Assembly: GCF_000379845.1 (NCBI RefSeq)
Contig: NZ_KB903770.1
Coordinates: 1 to 64,000, forward strand
Length of the DNA stretch: 64,000 nt
Source of the DNA: Moraxella boevrei DSM 14165
GTDB lineage: Bacteria; Pseudomonadota; Gammaproteobacteria; Pseudomonadales; Moraxellaceae
Direction of reading: 5' to 3'
The translations under genes and the position numbers were made by a program. The notes below the pieces were generated by a model that worked only from the letters and a program-made list of their open reading frames with translations, searched no databases and had not been told where the DNA came from. Shown in pieces: positions 1-9,089 of the stretch (the first letter of the stretch is position 1; each line of letters starts with the position of its first letter).

Positions 1-607
1 TAGGGCTGATAGTTTCTACAGGCGGTTTTGGTGCAACAGGTGGTTTTGTTTCTTCTTCTGTTGGTGCTGGTTTGGTTGTTTCGTCTTTGGGTGGCTGTAC
101 TGGTTTTGAAACTTTGTTCTTTTTACCTGCACTAACTGCTACGCCAGCGACACTAATACCGCCAACTACCCCCAATATCGTACCTGTACTTATGCTTGCA
201 TTAATGGCGGATGTGGTAGTGGTTGCCCACCATGCTGATGTTGTAGGATTTGCTCCCAAATTTTGGATTTGAGCGAGATTTTGCGGTAATTCGTTGAGTA
301 AATGACTGTTAGAAAAATACTGGTAATAGCTTCCATCTTCTGCCAATCCTAAAATATTGGCATTATGTTGATAATAATTTTCTAAAATTAAGTCTATTTG
401 TTTACTATCTTCAAACGATAATAATAAATCGTCGCCCGTACGTTTGGCAATCACTTTTTTTGGGGCAAGTCCTGTAGTTTGGTCAATTAATTCATAATTT
501 ACATTAGATTGTGCTTGGATTTTATCAACCAAACTGTCTTTGCTTTGCAATACTTTTTGTGCAAGGGTTTTGTTGGCGGTGTTGGTTTTAACGATGATAT
601 TTTTCAT
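1..607 (-). CDS. Large Bap-like surface adhesin, N-terminal part (gene runs off left edge)
   Basis: An open frame starts at an ATG at 607 and stays open to base 1, giving the first 202 residues of a longer protein. Residues 1-115 resemble the BapA-prefix-like domain at the start of giant biofilm-associated adhesins of Acinetobacter and relatives: a short mixed segment, then a stretch containing LLLSFEDSKQIDLILENYY and an acidic, aromatic-rich LAEDGSYYQYF segment. A glycine/alanine-rich hydrophobic stretch follows at about 135-155 (GTILGVVGGISVAGVAVSAG), then a Lys/Pro/Glu/Thr linker (KPAPTEEETKPP) leading into the unseen repeats. There is no classical signal peptide, which fits type I-secreted adhesins. 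A well-formed promoter lies at 656-684 and an AGGG ribosome site 6 bases before the ATG. The family call is from layout and similarity by eye; repeats and C-terminal secretion signal lie outside the window. Confidence 0.6.
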   Translation of the reverse strand, partial: MKNIIVKTNTANKTLAQKVLQSKDSLVDKIQAQSNVNYELIDQTTGLAPKKVIAKRTGDDLLLSFEDSKQIDLILENYYQHNANILGLAEDGSYYQYFSNSHLLNELPQNLAQIQNLGANPTTSAWWATTTTSAINASISTGTILGVVGGISVAGVAVSAGKKNKVSKPVQPPKDETTKPAPTEEETKPPVAPKPPVETISP

Positions 608-655
608 AAAAGCCCTAAGTGTTAAAAATATTAAATAATGGTTGTAGATTATTAA

Positions 656-684
656 ATTATAACGAGTATTGGGCAGTTTAACAA
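656..684 (-). promoter_or_regulatory. Sigma-70-type promoter of the adhesin gene
   Basis: On the minus strand TTGTTA (679-684) and a perfect TATAAT (656-661) are separated by exactly 17 bases. Transcription would start near 649, leaving a leader of about 40 bases before the ATG at 607. The gap between this gene and azlD therefore holds a dedicated promoter, so the adhesin is probably not simply a third gene of the azlCD operon. Confidence 0.6.
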
Positions 685-743
685 CAAAAAAGGGGGTAAA
701 TGTTCTTTTTATAAGATTAAAGGTTATTTTTGTACCAAATTTA

Positions 744-1085
744 TTAGCTTAATCGTTGTAGAAAAACATTCACAAAGAGAATACCAATAATCATACTCAC
801 AAACATCTGTTTCCAAATATGATAGCTGATGAGTACTAAAATCAATGCTAAAATTTGGGCGGTTAATAATGGCGATAGGCTAAATTGTTGATTTTTGTCA
901 AGCCAAGTTAGCGATGTTAAAATCAATAAGGTCATTACTGCCAAAGGTAACCCCTTGTTCACAGCCAATAATAATGGTGAATTGAGTAATTTTTTTGGTA
1001 AAAAAGTTGGCATTAAGCGGATAATAAAAGTTACTATCGCCATGCTTAATACAGATAAAATAAAATAAAGTTGGGTATTTTGCAT
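744..1085 (-). CDS. azlD: AzlD-family branched-chain amino acid transport protein (small subunit)
   Basis: A 113-residue, very hydrophobic protein with three to four membrane segments, the usual size for AzlD. AzlD pairs with AzlC, encoded immediately upstream with a 21-base gap on the same strand, to export branched-chain amino acids and analogues across the inner membrane. The N-terminal part carries the family-typical RLMPTFLPKKL turn after the first helix. Called from length, hydropathy and pairing with azlC. Substrate specificity cannot be read from the sequence. Confidence 0.8.
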   Translation of the reverse strand: MQNTQLYFILSVLSMAIVTFIIRLMPTFLPKKLLNSPLLLAVNKGLPLAVMTLLILTSLTWLDKNQQFSLSPLLTAQILALILVLISYHIWKQMFVSMIIGILFVNVFLQRLS

Positions 1086-1106
1086 AAAAGTTTCCGTTGG
1101 AATTTG

Positions 1107-1778
1107 TTAGCGATGTTGCCAAAAAAAACGGGTGATAATCATCAAGCTACTTAGCACAATGCCACCGAGCAATACCCATGACGGCATCAGCCATATCGCA
1201 ACCAAAAAGGCGATACAGGCAAAAACAATCGGATAAACTGCCTTTACGCTTTTAAATTGTTCATATGCCAAAATCGCAAATAAACACACCAAGGCAAAAT
1301 CCAAATTTGGTACTAAGTCATTTAAACCTGCACCGACCACCAAGCCTAAAATCGTACCAACTAACCAATAACACCAATTTAACACACTAATCGGTAAAAT
1401 TAGCTGAATGCGTTGTTGTGGCGTTAATGTGGTTAATAATGAAAAAGTTTCGTCGCTTAAACAAAATAAACAAATCAAGCGTGCGGTTTTATGCGTGGGG
1501 AGTTGATGAATAATCGGAATGCCGTAAAATGCCATGCGTAAATTAATGGCAAAAGTGTTACTGGCATGGGTAAAAATACCGACACCACTCGCCAATAGCG
1601 GAATAGATGCGTATTGAGCCACCCCTGCATACAGAATAACACTGGAAAAAATTGCCAACCATGCAGGTAAGCCCGCTGCCACGAATAGCACACCATAGGC
1701 AATCCCTGCAGGAATATAACCCATTGCGACAGGCAAGGTTAATCTTAAGGCATCTCGCCAATCAGAAGTTGCTATCAT
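1107..1778 (-). CDS. azlC: AzlC-family branched-chain amino acid exporter (large subunit)
   Basis: A 223-residue inner-membrane protein with the AzlC signature near the N-terminus (PVAMGYIPAGIAYGVLF, residues 16-32) followed by several membrane helices and a conserved MAFYGIP segment near residue 83. With AzlD it forms a two-subunit exporter for branched-chain amino acids. It is the first gene of the azlCD pair. The stretch upstream (1779-1888) holds the terminator of the secDF operon, so the pair must start from its own promoter. Confidence 0.85.
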   Translation of the reverse strand: MIATSDWRDALRLTLPVAMGYIPAGIAYGVLFVAAGLPAWLAIFSSVILYAGVAQYASIPLLASGVGIFTHASNTFAINLRMAFYGIPIIHQLPTHKTARLICLFCLSDETFSLLTTLTPQQRIQLILPISVLNWCYWLVGTILGLVVGAGLNDLVPNLDFALVCLFAILAYEQFKSVKAVYPIVFACIAFLVAIWLMPSWVLLGGIVLSSLMIITRFFWQHR

Positions 1779-1849
1779 GTGAATAAATTTTTAGAATGAT
1801 TAATATTTTAATAATAAAAATTTTTTATGATGTTATTTTTTCAAAGTCA

Positions 1850-1882
1850 AAAATACCCCGTTAATCAACAGGGTGTTTTTAT
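1850..1882 (-). terminator. Intrinsic terminator after secF
   Basis: Read on the minus strand, ACCCTGTT and AACGGGGT form an 8-bp stem (one G-T pair) around a GATT loop, followed by ATTTTT. It lies 7 bases past the secF stop and should end the yajC-secD-secF transcript before azlC. Confidence 0.7.
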
Positions 1883-1888
1883 TTATGA

Positions 1889-3169
1889 TTAAGATTTATT
1901 TAAGTTATTTGGGTTAAGTTCTAACACTTCAGCGTCATAAATTGGGGCGTTGCGGTCTTCAAAGACCACTTCTTCTTCCACAAATTCAGGCTTAACTTCC
2001 ACGATAAAGTCTTTACGGCTCATGCCCATCCACAGCGGAATAGTGGCTGCGATATAGATAGATGAAAATGTTCCCAAAATCAAACCAATAAATAACGCCA
2101 CCGAGAACCACCGCAAACTTTCGCCACCCAAAAATAACATGGCTAACACCACTAACAACACGGTTGAGATAGTCATAAAAGTACGGCGTAACGTTTCGGT
2201 TAGTGATAAATTGATGATTTGGGTTGGGCTAATGCCACGCACACGGCGGAAGTTTTCACGAATACGGTCAAATACCACAATGGTATCGTTGATAGAATAA
2301 CCAATCAATGACAATACGGCGGCCAGAACCGTCAAGTCAAACGGCCAGCCAAATAATGCAAACAAACCCACGGTAATAATACTGTCGTGGAATAACGCCA
2401 GTACCGCACCAAATGCGAGTTTGGATTGGAAACGCACCGCCACATACAGGAACATACAAATCAATGCAACCGCCGTTGCACCAAAGGCACTTAGGTAAAT
2501 TTCATTACCGACTTGGCTACCCACCACGTCAAGGTTTTTGATAGTGGCATTATTGTTTGGCAAATCAAGGGCTTTGTCTAAAGTTGCACTTAAACCGTCA
2601 ATTTTTTCTTGGGGTGGCAAGCGTAACAAAATTTCTTTGTTGCTACCCAAATATTGTACTGCACCGTCATTAATTTGGTGGCTTTGTAAAGCGGACTGCA
2701 CTTGGGCTTGCTCTACAGGTTGTTCATACACCACGTTCGCTGACACACCGCCTGTAAAGTCTAAACCTAAATTTAAGCCTTTGGCAAAAATCGCAATCAA
2801 CGTAATAATCGTTAAAATTGCCGAAAAAATCGCAAACGGTTTGGCAACTTTCATAAAGTCAATGATACGCCGTCCGATTAGGGTTTTTTCACCACCAAAA
2901 TCTTGCCCAAAATCATCATTTGCTACATTTGGATTTTCTACCAATTCAGTCGTAACTGGAGTTTGTGCAGGCATTTCAGTTGTTTTTGGATTTTTGCTTA
3001 AATTTTTGTTTACCCCTTTACCATTACGGCGTGGGGTACGGCGTTCACGTTTCACGCTTTTATCTTGGGAGACTTGATAAACCCCCATGTGTTGCAATTT
3101 TTGTTTAGCGTTTTGTTTGTCAACGCTGTCGGCATTGTCTAAGTCTAAATCTAAATTTTCGTTACTCAT
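1889..3169 (-). CDS. secF: Protein translocase subunit SecF
   Basis: SecF works with SecD and YajC on the SecYEG channel, using the proton gradient to help pull exported proteins across the inner membrane. The protein has 426 residues against about 310-325 in most proteobacteria. The excess is a charged, low-complexity N-terminal region of about 100 residues. The core begins with a membrane helix at about 111-129, then LGLDFTGG (134-141), a periplasmic domain, and five helices containing the hallmark GYSINDTIVVFDRIRE (290-305). It follows secD with a 9-base gap, and an AGGAG site sits just upstream of the ATG. The extension is in frame with that ribosome site, so it is part of the gene. Confidence 0.95.
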   Translation of the reverse strand: MSNENLDLDLDNADSVDKQNAKQKLQHMGVYQVSQDKSVKRERRTPRRNGKGVNKNLSKNPKTTEMPAQTPVTTELVENPNVANDDFGQDFGGEKTLIGRRIIDFMKVAKPFAIFSAILTIITLIAIFAKGLNLGLDFTGGVSANVVYEQPVEQAQVQSALQSHQINDGAVQYLGSNKEILLRLPPQEKIDGLSATLDKALDLPNNNATIKNLDVVGSQVGNEIYLSAFGATAVALICMFLYVAVRFQSKLAFGAVLALFHDSIITVGLFALFGWPFDLTVLAAVLSLIGYSINDTIVVFDRIRENFRRVRGISPTQIINLSLTETLRRTFMTISTVLLVVLAMLFLGGESLRWFSVALFIGLILGTFSSIYIAATIPLWMGMSRKDFIVEVKPEFVEEEVVFEDRNAPIYDAEVLELNPNNLNKS

Positions 3170-3178
3170 GTTAGCTCC

Positions 3179-5074
3179 TTAACCAATGCTCAAACGTTTG
3201 ACAGATTTGCGATAGCCATAAAAAATTTGCACCAGTGCACGAGTTACCGTAACCGAAGTAAAAATTGAACTGGCAATACCAATCGCAAGGGTTACCGCAA
3301 AGCCTTTAATCGGGCCTGTACCAATGGCAAACAGAATAAACGCCACCAATAACGTGGTAATTTGTGCATCAAAAATACTGGTAAACGCACGATTAAAACC
3401 TGCGACAATCGCTGATTTTGGTCTTACACCACTGGCGAGTTCTTCCCGAATACGCTCAAAAATTAATACGTTCGCATCCACCGCCATACCGATAGTTAAC
3501 ACGATACCTGCAATCCCTGGTAAGGTCAATGCTGAACCCAAAACGGACATAATTGCCAAAATCATCATCAAGTTAAATGCCAACGCAATATTGGCAATCA
3601 AACCAAACACACGATAAAATACGAGCATAAATAAGAAAACCAATAAATAACCAACTTGTGTCGAGAAAATCCCTTTTTCAATGTTGTCTTGACCGAGTGA
3701 AGGTCCAATCGTACGCTCTTCTACAAAGTACATCGGTGCTGCCAACGCTCCTGCACGCAATAATAACGCCAATTCGGATGCTTCGGCATTATTGTCTAAG
3801 CCTGTGATTTGGAATGTTGAACCAAATACGCCTTGAATGGTTGCTTGGTTAATAATACGGCTTTCAGAGTAGGGCGTACGTACTTCTTTGGTTTCACCTG
3901 TGGTTGGGTCTCTTTCAAAGCTAACACGTTGTTTATTTTCAATAAATAACACTGCCATCTGTTTGCCCACTGACTTTGCGGTAGTGCTTTGCATGAGTTT
4001 ACCGCCTTGATTATCAAGGGTAATACTCACTTGGGGCATACCATTTTGGTCAAGCCCTGCTTGGGCATCTTGGACATTTTGACCTGTTACCACAGGCTGA
4101 CGTTCTAACAAAGATTTTTGTGGGCTGTCCACTTCACCAAAAGAATAGCTTTCTGTCCCTGCAGGTAAAATTTGGGTTGGATTGGCTTGCCAGCTGTTAT
4201 TTTCATCGGCAACCATACGAAACTCAAGATTTGCCGTACGTCCAATCACCCGTTTGGCTTCGGCGGTATCTTGCACCCCCGGTAATTCTACCACGATACG
4301 GTTCGCCCCTTGCGATTGTACCACCGCTTCGGCAACGCCTAGCTCATTGATACGATTTCGCATGGTGGTTAAGTTTTGGGTAACCGCATCTTGGGAAATC
4401 TGTGCTAAGGCGGTTTCAGTCAAGGTCATATTAATACTTGCACCGCTATCGCTAATCACAGGTTGCAAATTATAACTCGCCCCAAAACGGCTACGCAGGA
4501 GATTTAACGCTTTATCACGTTGGGCATTATCGGCAAATACCAATCCAAGCCCATTATTAACGATTTTCAACTGACTAATCGCCACTTGTTGTCCACGCAA
4601 CTCATTTTTTACGTCTTGACTCACTGCTTCTAAACGTTGGTTAATGGTCTTACTCATGTCTACTTCCATGACAAACCGTACGCCACCACGCAAGTCAAGC
4701 CCTAGTTTAACAGGATTTGCACCGATTTTGCGTAGCCATTCAGGTGTGGTTTGAGCAAGGTTTAACGCTACCACATAATTATCGCCAAGCTTTTCACGAA
4801 GAACTTGTTGGGCTTTAATTTGGGTTTCGCTAGACTCATCTGCCATTCTTAACAACGCTGAACTACCGTCAAAGCTATTATTAACGGTCTTGATACCTTG
4901 ATCGTTGAGAATTTGTTCAGCTTGAGTTAACACATCATTGGTTAACACCGTACTGGCAGACGAGCCTGTTACTTGCACCGCAGGTTTATCAGGATAAAGA
5001 TTGGGTAAGGCATAAATGCTACTAATCAACAGTATAATGCCAATTAACACATATTTCCAAGCAGGATATTGCAT
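3179..5074 (-). CDS. secD: Protein translocase subunit SecD
   Basis: SecD is the partner of SecF in the proton-driven accessory complex of the Sec translocon. The protein has 631 residues, close to the E. coli size. It has a signal-anchor helix at about 7-25, the P1 periplasmic region containing LGLDLRGGV (124-132), and a C-terminal block of membrane helices with GMAVDANVLIFERIREE near residue 540, the SecD counterpart of the SecF D-R motif. It lies between yajC and secF in the usual order. Confidence 0.96.
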   Translation of the reverse strand: MQYPAWKYVLIGIILLISSIYALPNLYPDKPAVQVTGSSASTVLTNDVLTQAEQILNDQGIKTVNNSFDGSSALLRMADESSETQIKAQQVLREKLGDNYVVALNLAQTTPEWLRKIGANPVKLGLDLRGGVRFVMEVDMSKTINQRLEAVSQDVKNELRGQQVAISQLKIVNNGLGLVFADNAQRDKALNLLRSRFGASYNLQPVISDSGASINMTLTETALAQISQDAVTQNLTTMRNRINELGVAEAVVQSQGANRIVVELPGVQDTAEAKRVIGRTANLEFRMVADENNSWQANPTQILPAGTESYSFGEVDSPQKSLLERQPVVTGQNVQDAQAGLDQNGMPQVSITLDNQGGKLMQSTTAKSVGKQMAVLFIENKQRVSFERDPTTGETKEVRTPYSESRIINQATIQGVFGSTFQITGLDNNAEASELALLLRAGALAAPMYFVEERTIGPSLGQDNIEKGIFSTQVGYLLVFLFMLVFYRVFGLIANIALAFNLMMILAIMSVLGSALTLPGIAGIVLTIGMAVDANVLIFERIREELASGVRPKSAIVAGFNRAFTSIFDAQITTLLVAFILFAIGTGPIKGFAVTLAIGIASSIFTSVTVTRALVQIFYGYRKSVKRLSIG

Positions 5075-5161
5075 AACGTGAACTTCTTAATAGTGAAAAT
5101 AAAAAGGTTTTGCGAAAAAATTAACAGCTAAAAATTTATCATTTTTTAATAATATTTTAAA

Positions 5162-5500
5162 TTATTTTAAACTATCAATCGTACCAACAGGCAACACCGA
5201 AATAATAGACGCACGTTGCACCATGACATCTTGGGTCGCATTTAACGCAATCACCGCATATTCACCTTGGGTACGTTTTACCTTGCCCATTAAACCGCCT
5301 GCAAACACCACTTCATTGCCTTCTTTAATCGCATCAATCATCTGACGATGCTCTTTGGCACGACGGCTTTGCGGACGGATAATCATAAAATAAAAAATCG
5401 CAAAAAACGCAATCGGTAATAACAACTGCATAAACATTGACGGAGCAGACGCCGTTCCCGTTGCAGGTTCAGCAAAAGCAGACTGAATAAATAACAACAT
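5162..5500 (-). CDS. yajC: Preprotein translocase subunit YajC
   Basis: A 112-residue small membrane protein with one helix (about 24-42) followed by the typical FYFMIIRPQ and a short cytosolic domain with DAIKEGNEVVFAGGLMGKV. YajC associates with SecDF. It is first in the yajC-secD-secF cluster, 87 bases ahead of secD. In many gammaproteobacteria tgt and queA precede yajC; here queA is 32 kb away and tgt is not in the window. Confidence 0.95.
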   Translation of the reverse strand: MLLFIQSAFAEPATGTASAPSMFMQLLLPIAFFAIFYFMIIRPQSRRAKEHRQMIDAIKEGNEVVFAGGLMGKVKRTQGEYAVIALNATQDVMVQRASIISVLPVGTIDSLK

Positions 5501-5786
5501 AATACAACCTTAAAAATAAAATAAACAAAATAACTGACAATAATAACCGATTTATGGCTATTAATAAATAAATTAAAAGTAAAACCGGTAAAAAATTATC
5601 AAAAAAATTAAAAAACCAAAAAAAAGTTGATAAAATTTTGCCCAATTTTTAGCATTACAGCGAATAAATAACCAAATCGCTGATAAAATATAACAAATCC
5701 TTAACAATCAATTGGCAAAATATGCTATGCTACTTGTAACAAATTATTTCTTTTTTTAATATTTTTTGCCAGGAAAGTGAAACTGC

Positions 5787-6266
5787 ATGAATAAATCCAT
5801 TTTTAACGCAATTAACCCTACAACTAGTTTAACAGTTTTTATGCTTGGTTTAGGTTTAATGAACAATGTTGCGTTTGCTAACATCAGCGAAGGTGATGTA
5901 GAGCAATTTGCCCAACAAATGCACCAATCCGCCAATAGTAAAAGCATCGCCCAAGTCAGTCGCCTTATCAGTGATGATGCGTTAATCTCTATCTCTCGGC
6001 GTGGGACGACCAGTACGCTTGACAAATCTAGCTATCTAAACCTACTACAAACCAACTGGGCAAAAGCTACCGATTATCACTACACAATCCGTATTAACAA
6101 CGTGATTAGCACAGGCAATCAAGCCAAAGCCGACATTGTTACCACCGAAGTTATCACCGAAAACGGCAAAACGCTCAATATGACCACCACGTCCCGAGCC
6201 ACCTTCAGCCAAACCCCAAGGGGGTTAGTATTAAGCCGTGCGATTAGTCAACTAACCATTCAATAA
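5787..6266 (+). CDS. Secreted NTF2-like/hypothetical protein
   Basis: A 159-residue protein with a signal peptide (hydrophobic run about 14-30, cleavage likely after VAFA near residue 31). The mature part (EGDVEQFAQQM, a tolerant SRLISDDALISI strand, then RINNVISTGNQAKADIVTTEVI and RATFSQTPRGLVLSRAISQL) has the helix-then-curved-sheet pattern of small NTF2/SnoaL-like periplasmic proteins. It is divergent from yajC and ends at a terminator shared with hup. No function can be assigned. AGGAAAG lies 11-13 bases before the ATG. Confidence 0.65.
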   Translation: MNKSIFNAINPTTSLTVFMLGLGLMNNVAFANISEGDVEQFAQQMHQSANSKSIAQVSRLISDDALISISRRGTTSTLDKSSYLNLLQTNWAKATDYHYTIRINNVISTGNQAKADIVTTEVITENGKTLNMTTTSRATFSQTPRGLVLSRAISQLTIQ

Positions 6267-6326
6267 TTTTTAATAAAATTTAAAAAATAAAATAATTTTT
6301 ACATCATCTTTTAAAACATTGTCTCA

Positions 6327-6360
6327 TAAAAAAACGCACATATTCATGTGCGTTTTTATT
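6327..6360. terminator. Bidirectional intrinsic terminator between the NTF2-like gene and hup
   Basis: AAAAACGCACAT and ATGTGCGTTTTT form a 12-bp perfect stem around a short ATTC loop. Runs of A and T flank it on both sides, so it can serve the plus-strand gene ending at 6266 and the minus-strand hup gene ending at 6384. Confidence 0.8.
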
Positions 6361-6383
6361 TTAACAATTATCGAAATGATAAA

Positions 6384-6692
6384 TTATTTCTTTTTAGCTT
6401 TTGTAGGAGCTTTTTGTGCAGGGTTTACCGCATCTTTTAAGCCTTTACCTGCTTTAAAACTTGGTACTTTGCTGGCAGGGATTTGCATTTCGGCACCTGT
6501 TTGTGGGTTACGACCTGTACGAGCCGCACGCTCTTTGACAGAGAATGTACCAAAACCAACCAATGCGATGCTATCGCCTGCTTCTAGTGCTTCACCAACG
6601 GTGCTGATAAAGGCGTTCAGAGCGTCTGCTGATTGAGCTTGGCTTAAACCTGATTTTTTTGCAATGCTTGCAACTAATTCTGACTTGTTCAT
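6384..6692 (-). CDS. hup: HU-family DNA-binding protein
   Basis: HU is an abundant dimeric nucleoid protein that bends DNA. From the ATG at 6692, preceded by AAAGGA, the product is 102 residues. It starts [17 protein letters not shown] and carries the DNA-binding arm [17 protein letters not shown] (59-75) with the Pro that intercalates into DNA. A lysine/alanine tail (KAPTKAKKK) extends beyond the usual 90 residues. A longer frame from 6815 would add unlike sequence and would overlap the promoter, so the 6692 start is preferred. Whether it is hupA- or hupB-like cannot be decided here. Confidence 0.95.
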   Translation of the reverse strand: MNKSELVASIAKKSGLSQAQSADALNAFISTVGEALEAGDSIALVGFGTFSVKERAARTGRNPQTGAEMQIPASKVPSFKAGKGLKDAVNPAQKAPTKAKKK

Positions 6693-6786
6693 AAGGGTAT
6701 CCTTTGTTGTCGTGGTACAATCAACTTGTACATAAACTAATTTTACAAAAAACCAAAAAAGATTTAGCATTTTTGCGTTGTTAGGG

Positions 6787-6815
6787 ATTATAAGTAAAGT
6801 TTTGCCAATAAACAA
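6787..6815 (-). promoter_or_regulatory. Promoter of hup
   Basis: On the minus strand TTGTTT (6810-6815), a 17-base spacer and a perfect TATAAT (6787-6792) precede hup. Transcription would start near 6780, giving a leader of about 88 bases. A leader of that length leaves room for post-transcriptional control, though I see no clear structure in it. Confidence 0.55.
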
Positions 6816-7126
6816 GTGTTTTTCAAAAGTTTTTTAAAAAAAAGACACATTTTGTGAAAATTTTTGCAAAAAATTGATAAAAAAATGTATGGCCTTGGCA
6901 AAAAATTATCTCAACGGCTTATAGATTAAGGGTTTACGCAAAAATAAGCAAGCAAATTTTGTAATTTTTTGCCAATTTTCTACAAAAAAATTAATTTTTC
7001 ACATTTTTTGCCTATTTTTTACCAAAAAAAACGTTTTTTAACGAGTTTTCATCATTATTCTATTGTACTTAGGTCTTTGGCAATGTATCATTATGACAAT
7101 TTTTTTGTTTAGAGTGAAAAGCGACC
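6816..7126. other. AT-rich intergenic region between divergent hup and the SCP2-like gene
   Basis: About 310 bases without a gene. It is dominated by A and T runs with repeated TTTTTTGC-type words. A plausible promoter for the rightward gene is TTGTAC (7063-7068), a 17-base spacer and TATCAT (7086-7091). No RNA gene, open frame or convincing inverted repeat is visible in the rest. Confidence 0.4.
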
Positions 7127-7837
7127 GTGTCTGATGATTTAACCAAAACTGATAGCCAATTACCGCCGATTTCGCAAATTGGTGGTAATCGTGAGCAAAA
7201 TCCTGAACCTAACGCACAAACGCTCAGTAAAACAGCGTTAGGTGTGGTACTTGTATTGTTAGAAACCTTGCTTGCATTGTTACTGCGGTTTGATGCCAAT
7301 TTGCGTCAAGTGATGTATCCGCTTGCTCAGCGAAATTTGGTGCTGTGTATCCGTAGTTATGTGCCACACGTGACGATTTATGCAACATTTACCGTCAATG
7401 GTGTTTTGTTAGACAGTGAATTACGTCCCAATCAGCAAGTGGACGTGACAATTAATGGTTTTAGTTTTCAAGTGTTACAGGCATTGTTTGGTAATAAACC
7501 ATCGGTGCTAAAACAGTTACAATTTCGGGGTGAGTCTGCTGATGTTATTGATGTTAAAGCGTTTTTCACCGCCGTTGCGATTAGTAAAGTGGTGCAAGAG
7601 CTGATTGCTAAATTTAAAGGAAAATCTAAAGATAAGCCTGAAAAGCCGAAAAGAAGCGTTGAAGAATACCAACAAAAAATCGAAGAGCAAAAACAACAGA
7701 TCAATGCGTTAACCGTCAAAATCGCCGAAGCCGAAACCGCTTTATTACAAGTAAAAAGCCAAAATAAAATCCTAAAAATCAGTCTCGGCGTGGCGGTGCT
7801 TATCATTGTAGTGCTTGCGATTGTTGCCATGCGATAA
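7127..7837 (+). CDS. Putative SCP2/UbiJ-like domain protein with C-terminal membrane anchor
   Basis: A 236-residue protein starting at a GTG. Residues 1-35 are polar. Residues 36-150 start with a hydrophobic helix (VVLVLLETLLALLLRF) and continue with strand-rich sequence (VPHVTIYATFTVNGVLL, then VLKQLQFRGESADVIDVKAFF) whose order resembles the lipid-binding SCP2 domain of UbiJ. Residues about 170-215 form a Lys/Glu/Gln coiled coil, and the last 20 residues are a membrane helix (ISLGVAVLIIVVLAIVAMR). The similarity to SCP2 is by eye only. It precedes the LOS cluster by 49 bases, so it may be co-transcribed. No strong ribosome site is seen. Confidence 0.45.
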   Translation: MSDDLTKTDSQLPPISQIGGNREQNPEPNAQTLSKTALGVVLVLLETLLALLLRFDANLRQVMYPLAQRNLVLCIRSYVPHVTIYATFTVNGVLLDSELRPNQQVDVTINGFSFQVLQALFGNKPSVLKQLQFRGESADVIDVKAFFTAVAISKVVQELIAKFKGKSKDKPEKPKRSVEEYQQKIEEQKQQINALTVKIAEAETALLQVKSQNKILKISLGVAVLIIVVLAIVAMR

Positions 7838-7886
7838 TTTAAAAGCAACAACTTGAGAATCGTCAAATAAAAATCCTATTAAAATC

Positions 7887-9089
7887 ATGAGGTTGTTAAA
7901 AGATAGCGTCATTTATGTCATTGGCGAAATGCTTGCAAAAGCCGTTCCCTTTTTGTTGTTGCCGTATCTGACACGCACGCTTGGTACGGATGGTTTTGGT
8001 GAATTATCCTACTATCTGTCACTATCGGCATTTTTGCTTATCGGCATGAGCTTATCGCAAAACGGCTCGCTAAGTCGTTATTATTATGTGTACGGCAAGC
8101 AGGGTTTAGGCAGTGTGCTGTTGGCAGGTGGGCTATATAGTTTTGCGTGGTTAATAGGTGGGGGGATGCTGAGTTGGTTGCTTGGCAATGATTTGCTATG
8201 GTATTGTTTTAGCATGACTTTTTTGCAGACCTTACTCCAAAATCAGCTCGCCTTACGCCAATGTCAAAAATTACCATTGCATTATTTTGGCGTACAAATT
8301 ACCTTGAGTATTGCTAACTTACTATTAACCATTATTTTATTTAATCTATTTAATCAAGATGTCAAAATGCGGTTAATTGCCATTAATTTGGCGTATTTAT
8401 TTAGTTTTACCGTGGCATTTTTGTTGACAAAACGGCAATTTAACTTAACGTTTCGCCCAACTCGCCAACGCTTGATACTAGCCATGCAGTATCTGCTTGG
8501 ACTGGGTTTGCCATTGTTACTTCACGCTTTGAGTTATACCACCAAAGGGCAGCTTGACCGTATTTTGATTTATCAACAATTTAGCGAACATGAGTTGGGT
8601 ATTTACTCGGCAGGCGTACAGATTGCCAGTAGTCTAAGCATTGTGATTATGGCAATTAATACTGCAAGTATTCCTTATCTGTACGAAAACTTAAAAAACA
8701 ATAACATTAATTTAGCCAAACTTCACCGATTTTTTTGGTTTAGCCTAAGCATACCACCTATTATCACCGCCATTACGTGGCTCGTGCCTGATGTGGTATA
8801 TGCGTGGGTATTGGGGGGAGATTTTGTTGCCAGTCGTTATTATACAGTGGTGTTTTTTTTGGCGTTTGCTTTGACGATACCGTATTTGTTGTTGGTGAAT
8901 TTCTTATTTTATCATGGTAAAAACCGCTATATTGCCACCAGTTCGGTGCTATCAACGCTCGTGTATTTAGTTGCTTTGTGGGGATTTAGTCAAATAAAGT
9001 TGATTTATGTGCCATTTGCAAGCGTGCTAAGTAATTTGGCAATTTTGCCATTATTATATTATTTTACAATAAAAGTGAATAAAAACTAA
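7887..9089 (+). CDS. Polysaccharide flippase, Wzx/LsgA-type
   Basis: A 400-residue protein with about 12 membrane helices and the typical opening of O-antigen/LOS flippases (EMLAKAVPFLLLPYLTRTLG, residues 13-32, then GTDGFGELSYY). Such proteins move lipid-linked oligosaccharides across the inner membrane. It heads a run of four rightward genes (flippase, GT52, GT14, GT2) that touch or overlap. The combination resembles the Haemophilus lsg lipooligosaccharide locus, which also joins a flippase to a GT52 sialyltransferase-family enzyme. A T8 run at about 8845-8855 lies in the reading frame. Start codon support is weak: there is no obvious ribosome site. Confidence 0.8.
   Translation: MRLLKDSVIYVIGEMLAKAVPFLLLPYLTRTLGTDGFGELSYYLSLSAFLLIGMSLSQNGSLSRYYYVYGKQGLGSVLLAGGLYSFAWLIGGGMLSWLLGNDLLWYCFSMTFLQTLLQNQLALRQCQKLPLHYFGVQITLSIANLLLTIILFNLFNQDVKMRLIAINLAYLFSFTVAFLLTKRQFNLTFRPTRQRLILAMQYLLGLGLPLLLHALSYTTKGQLDRILIYQQFSEHELGIYSAGVQIASSLSIVIMAINTASIPYLYENLKNNNINLAKLHRFFWFSLSIPPIITAITWLVPDVVYAWVLGGDFVASRYYTVVFFLAFALTIPYLLLVNFLFYHGKNRYIATSSVLSTLVYLVALWGFSQIKLIYVPFASVLSNLAILPLLYYFTIKVNKN

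Noticed and set aside
6693-6815. Longer HU start at 6815
   Set aside because: The added residues are unlike HU and would overlap the hup promoter; the ATG at 6692 has AAAGGA and matches the family start.
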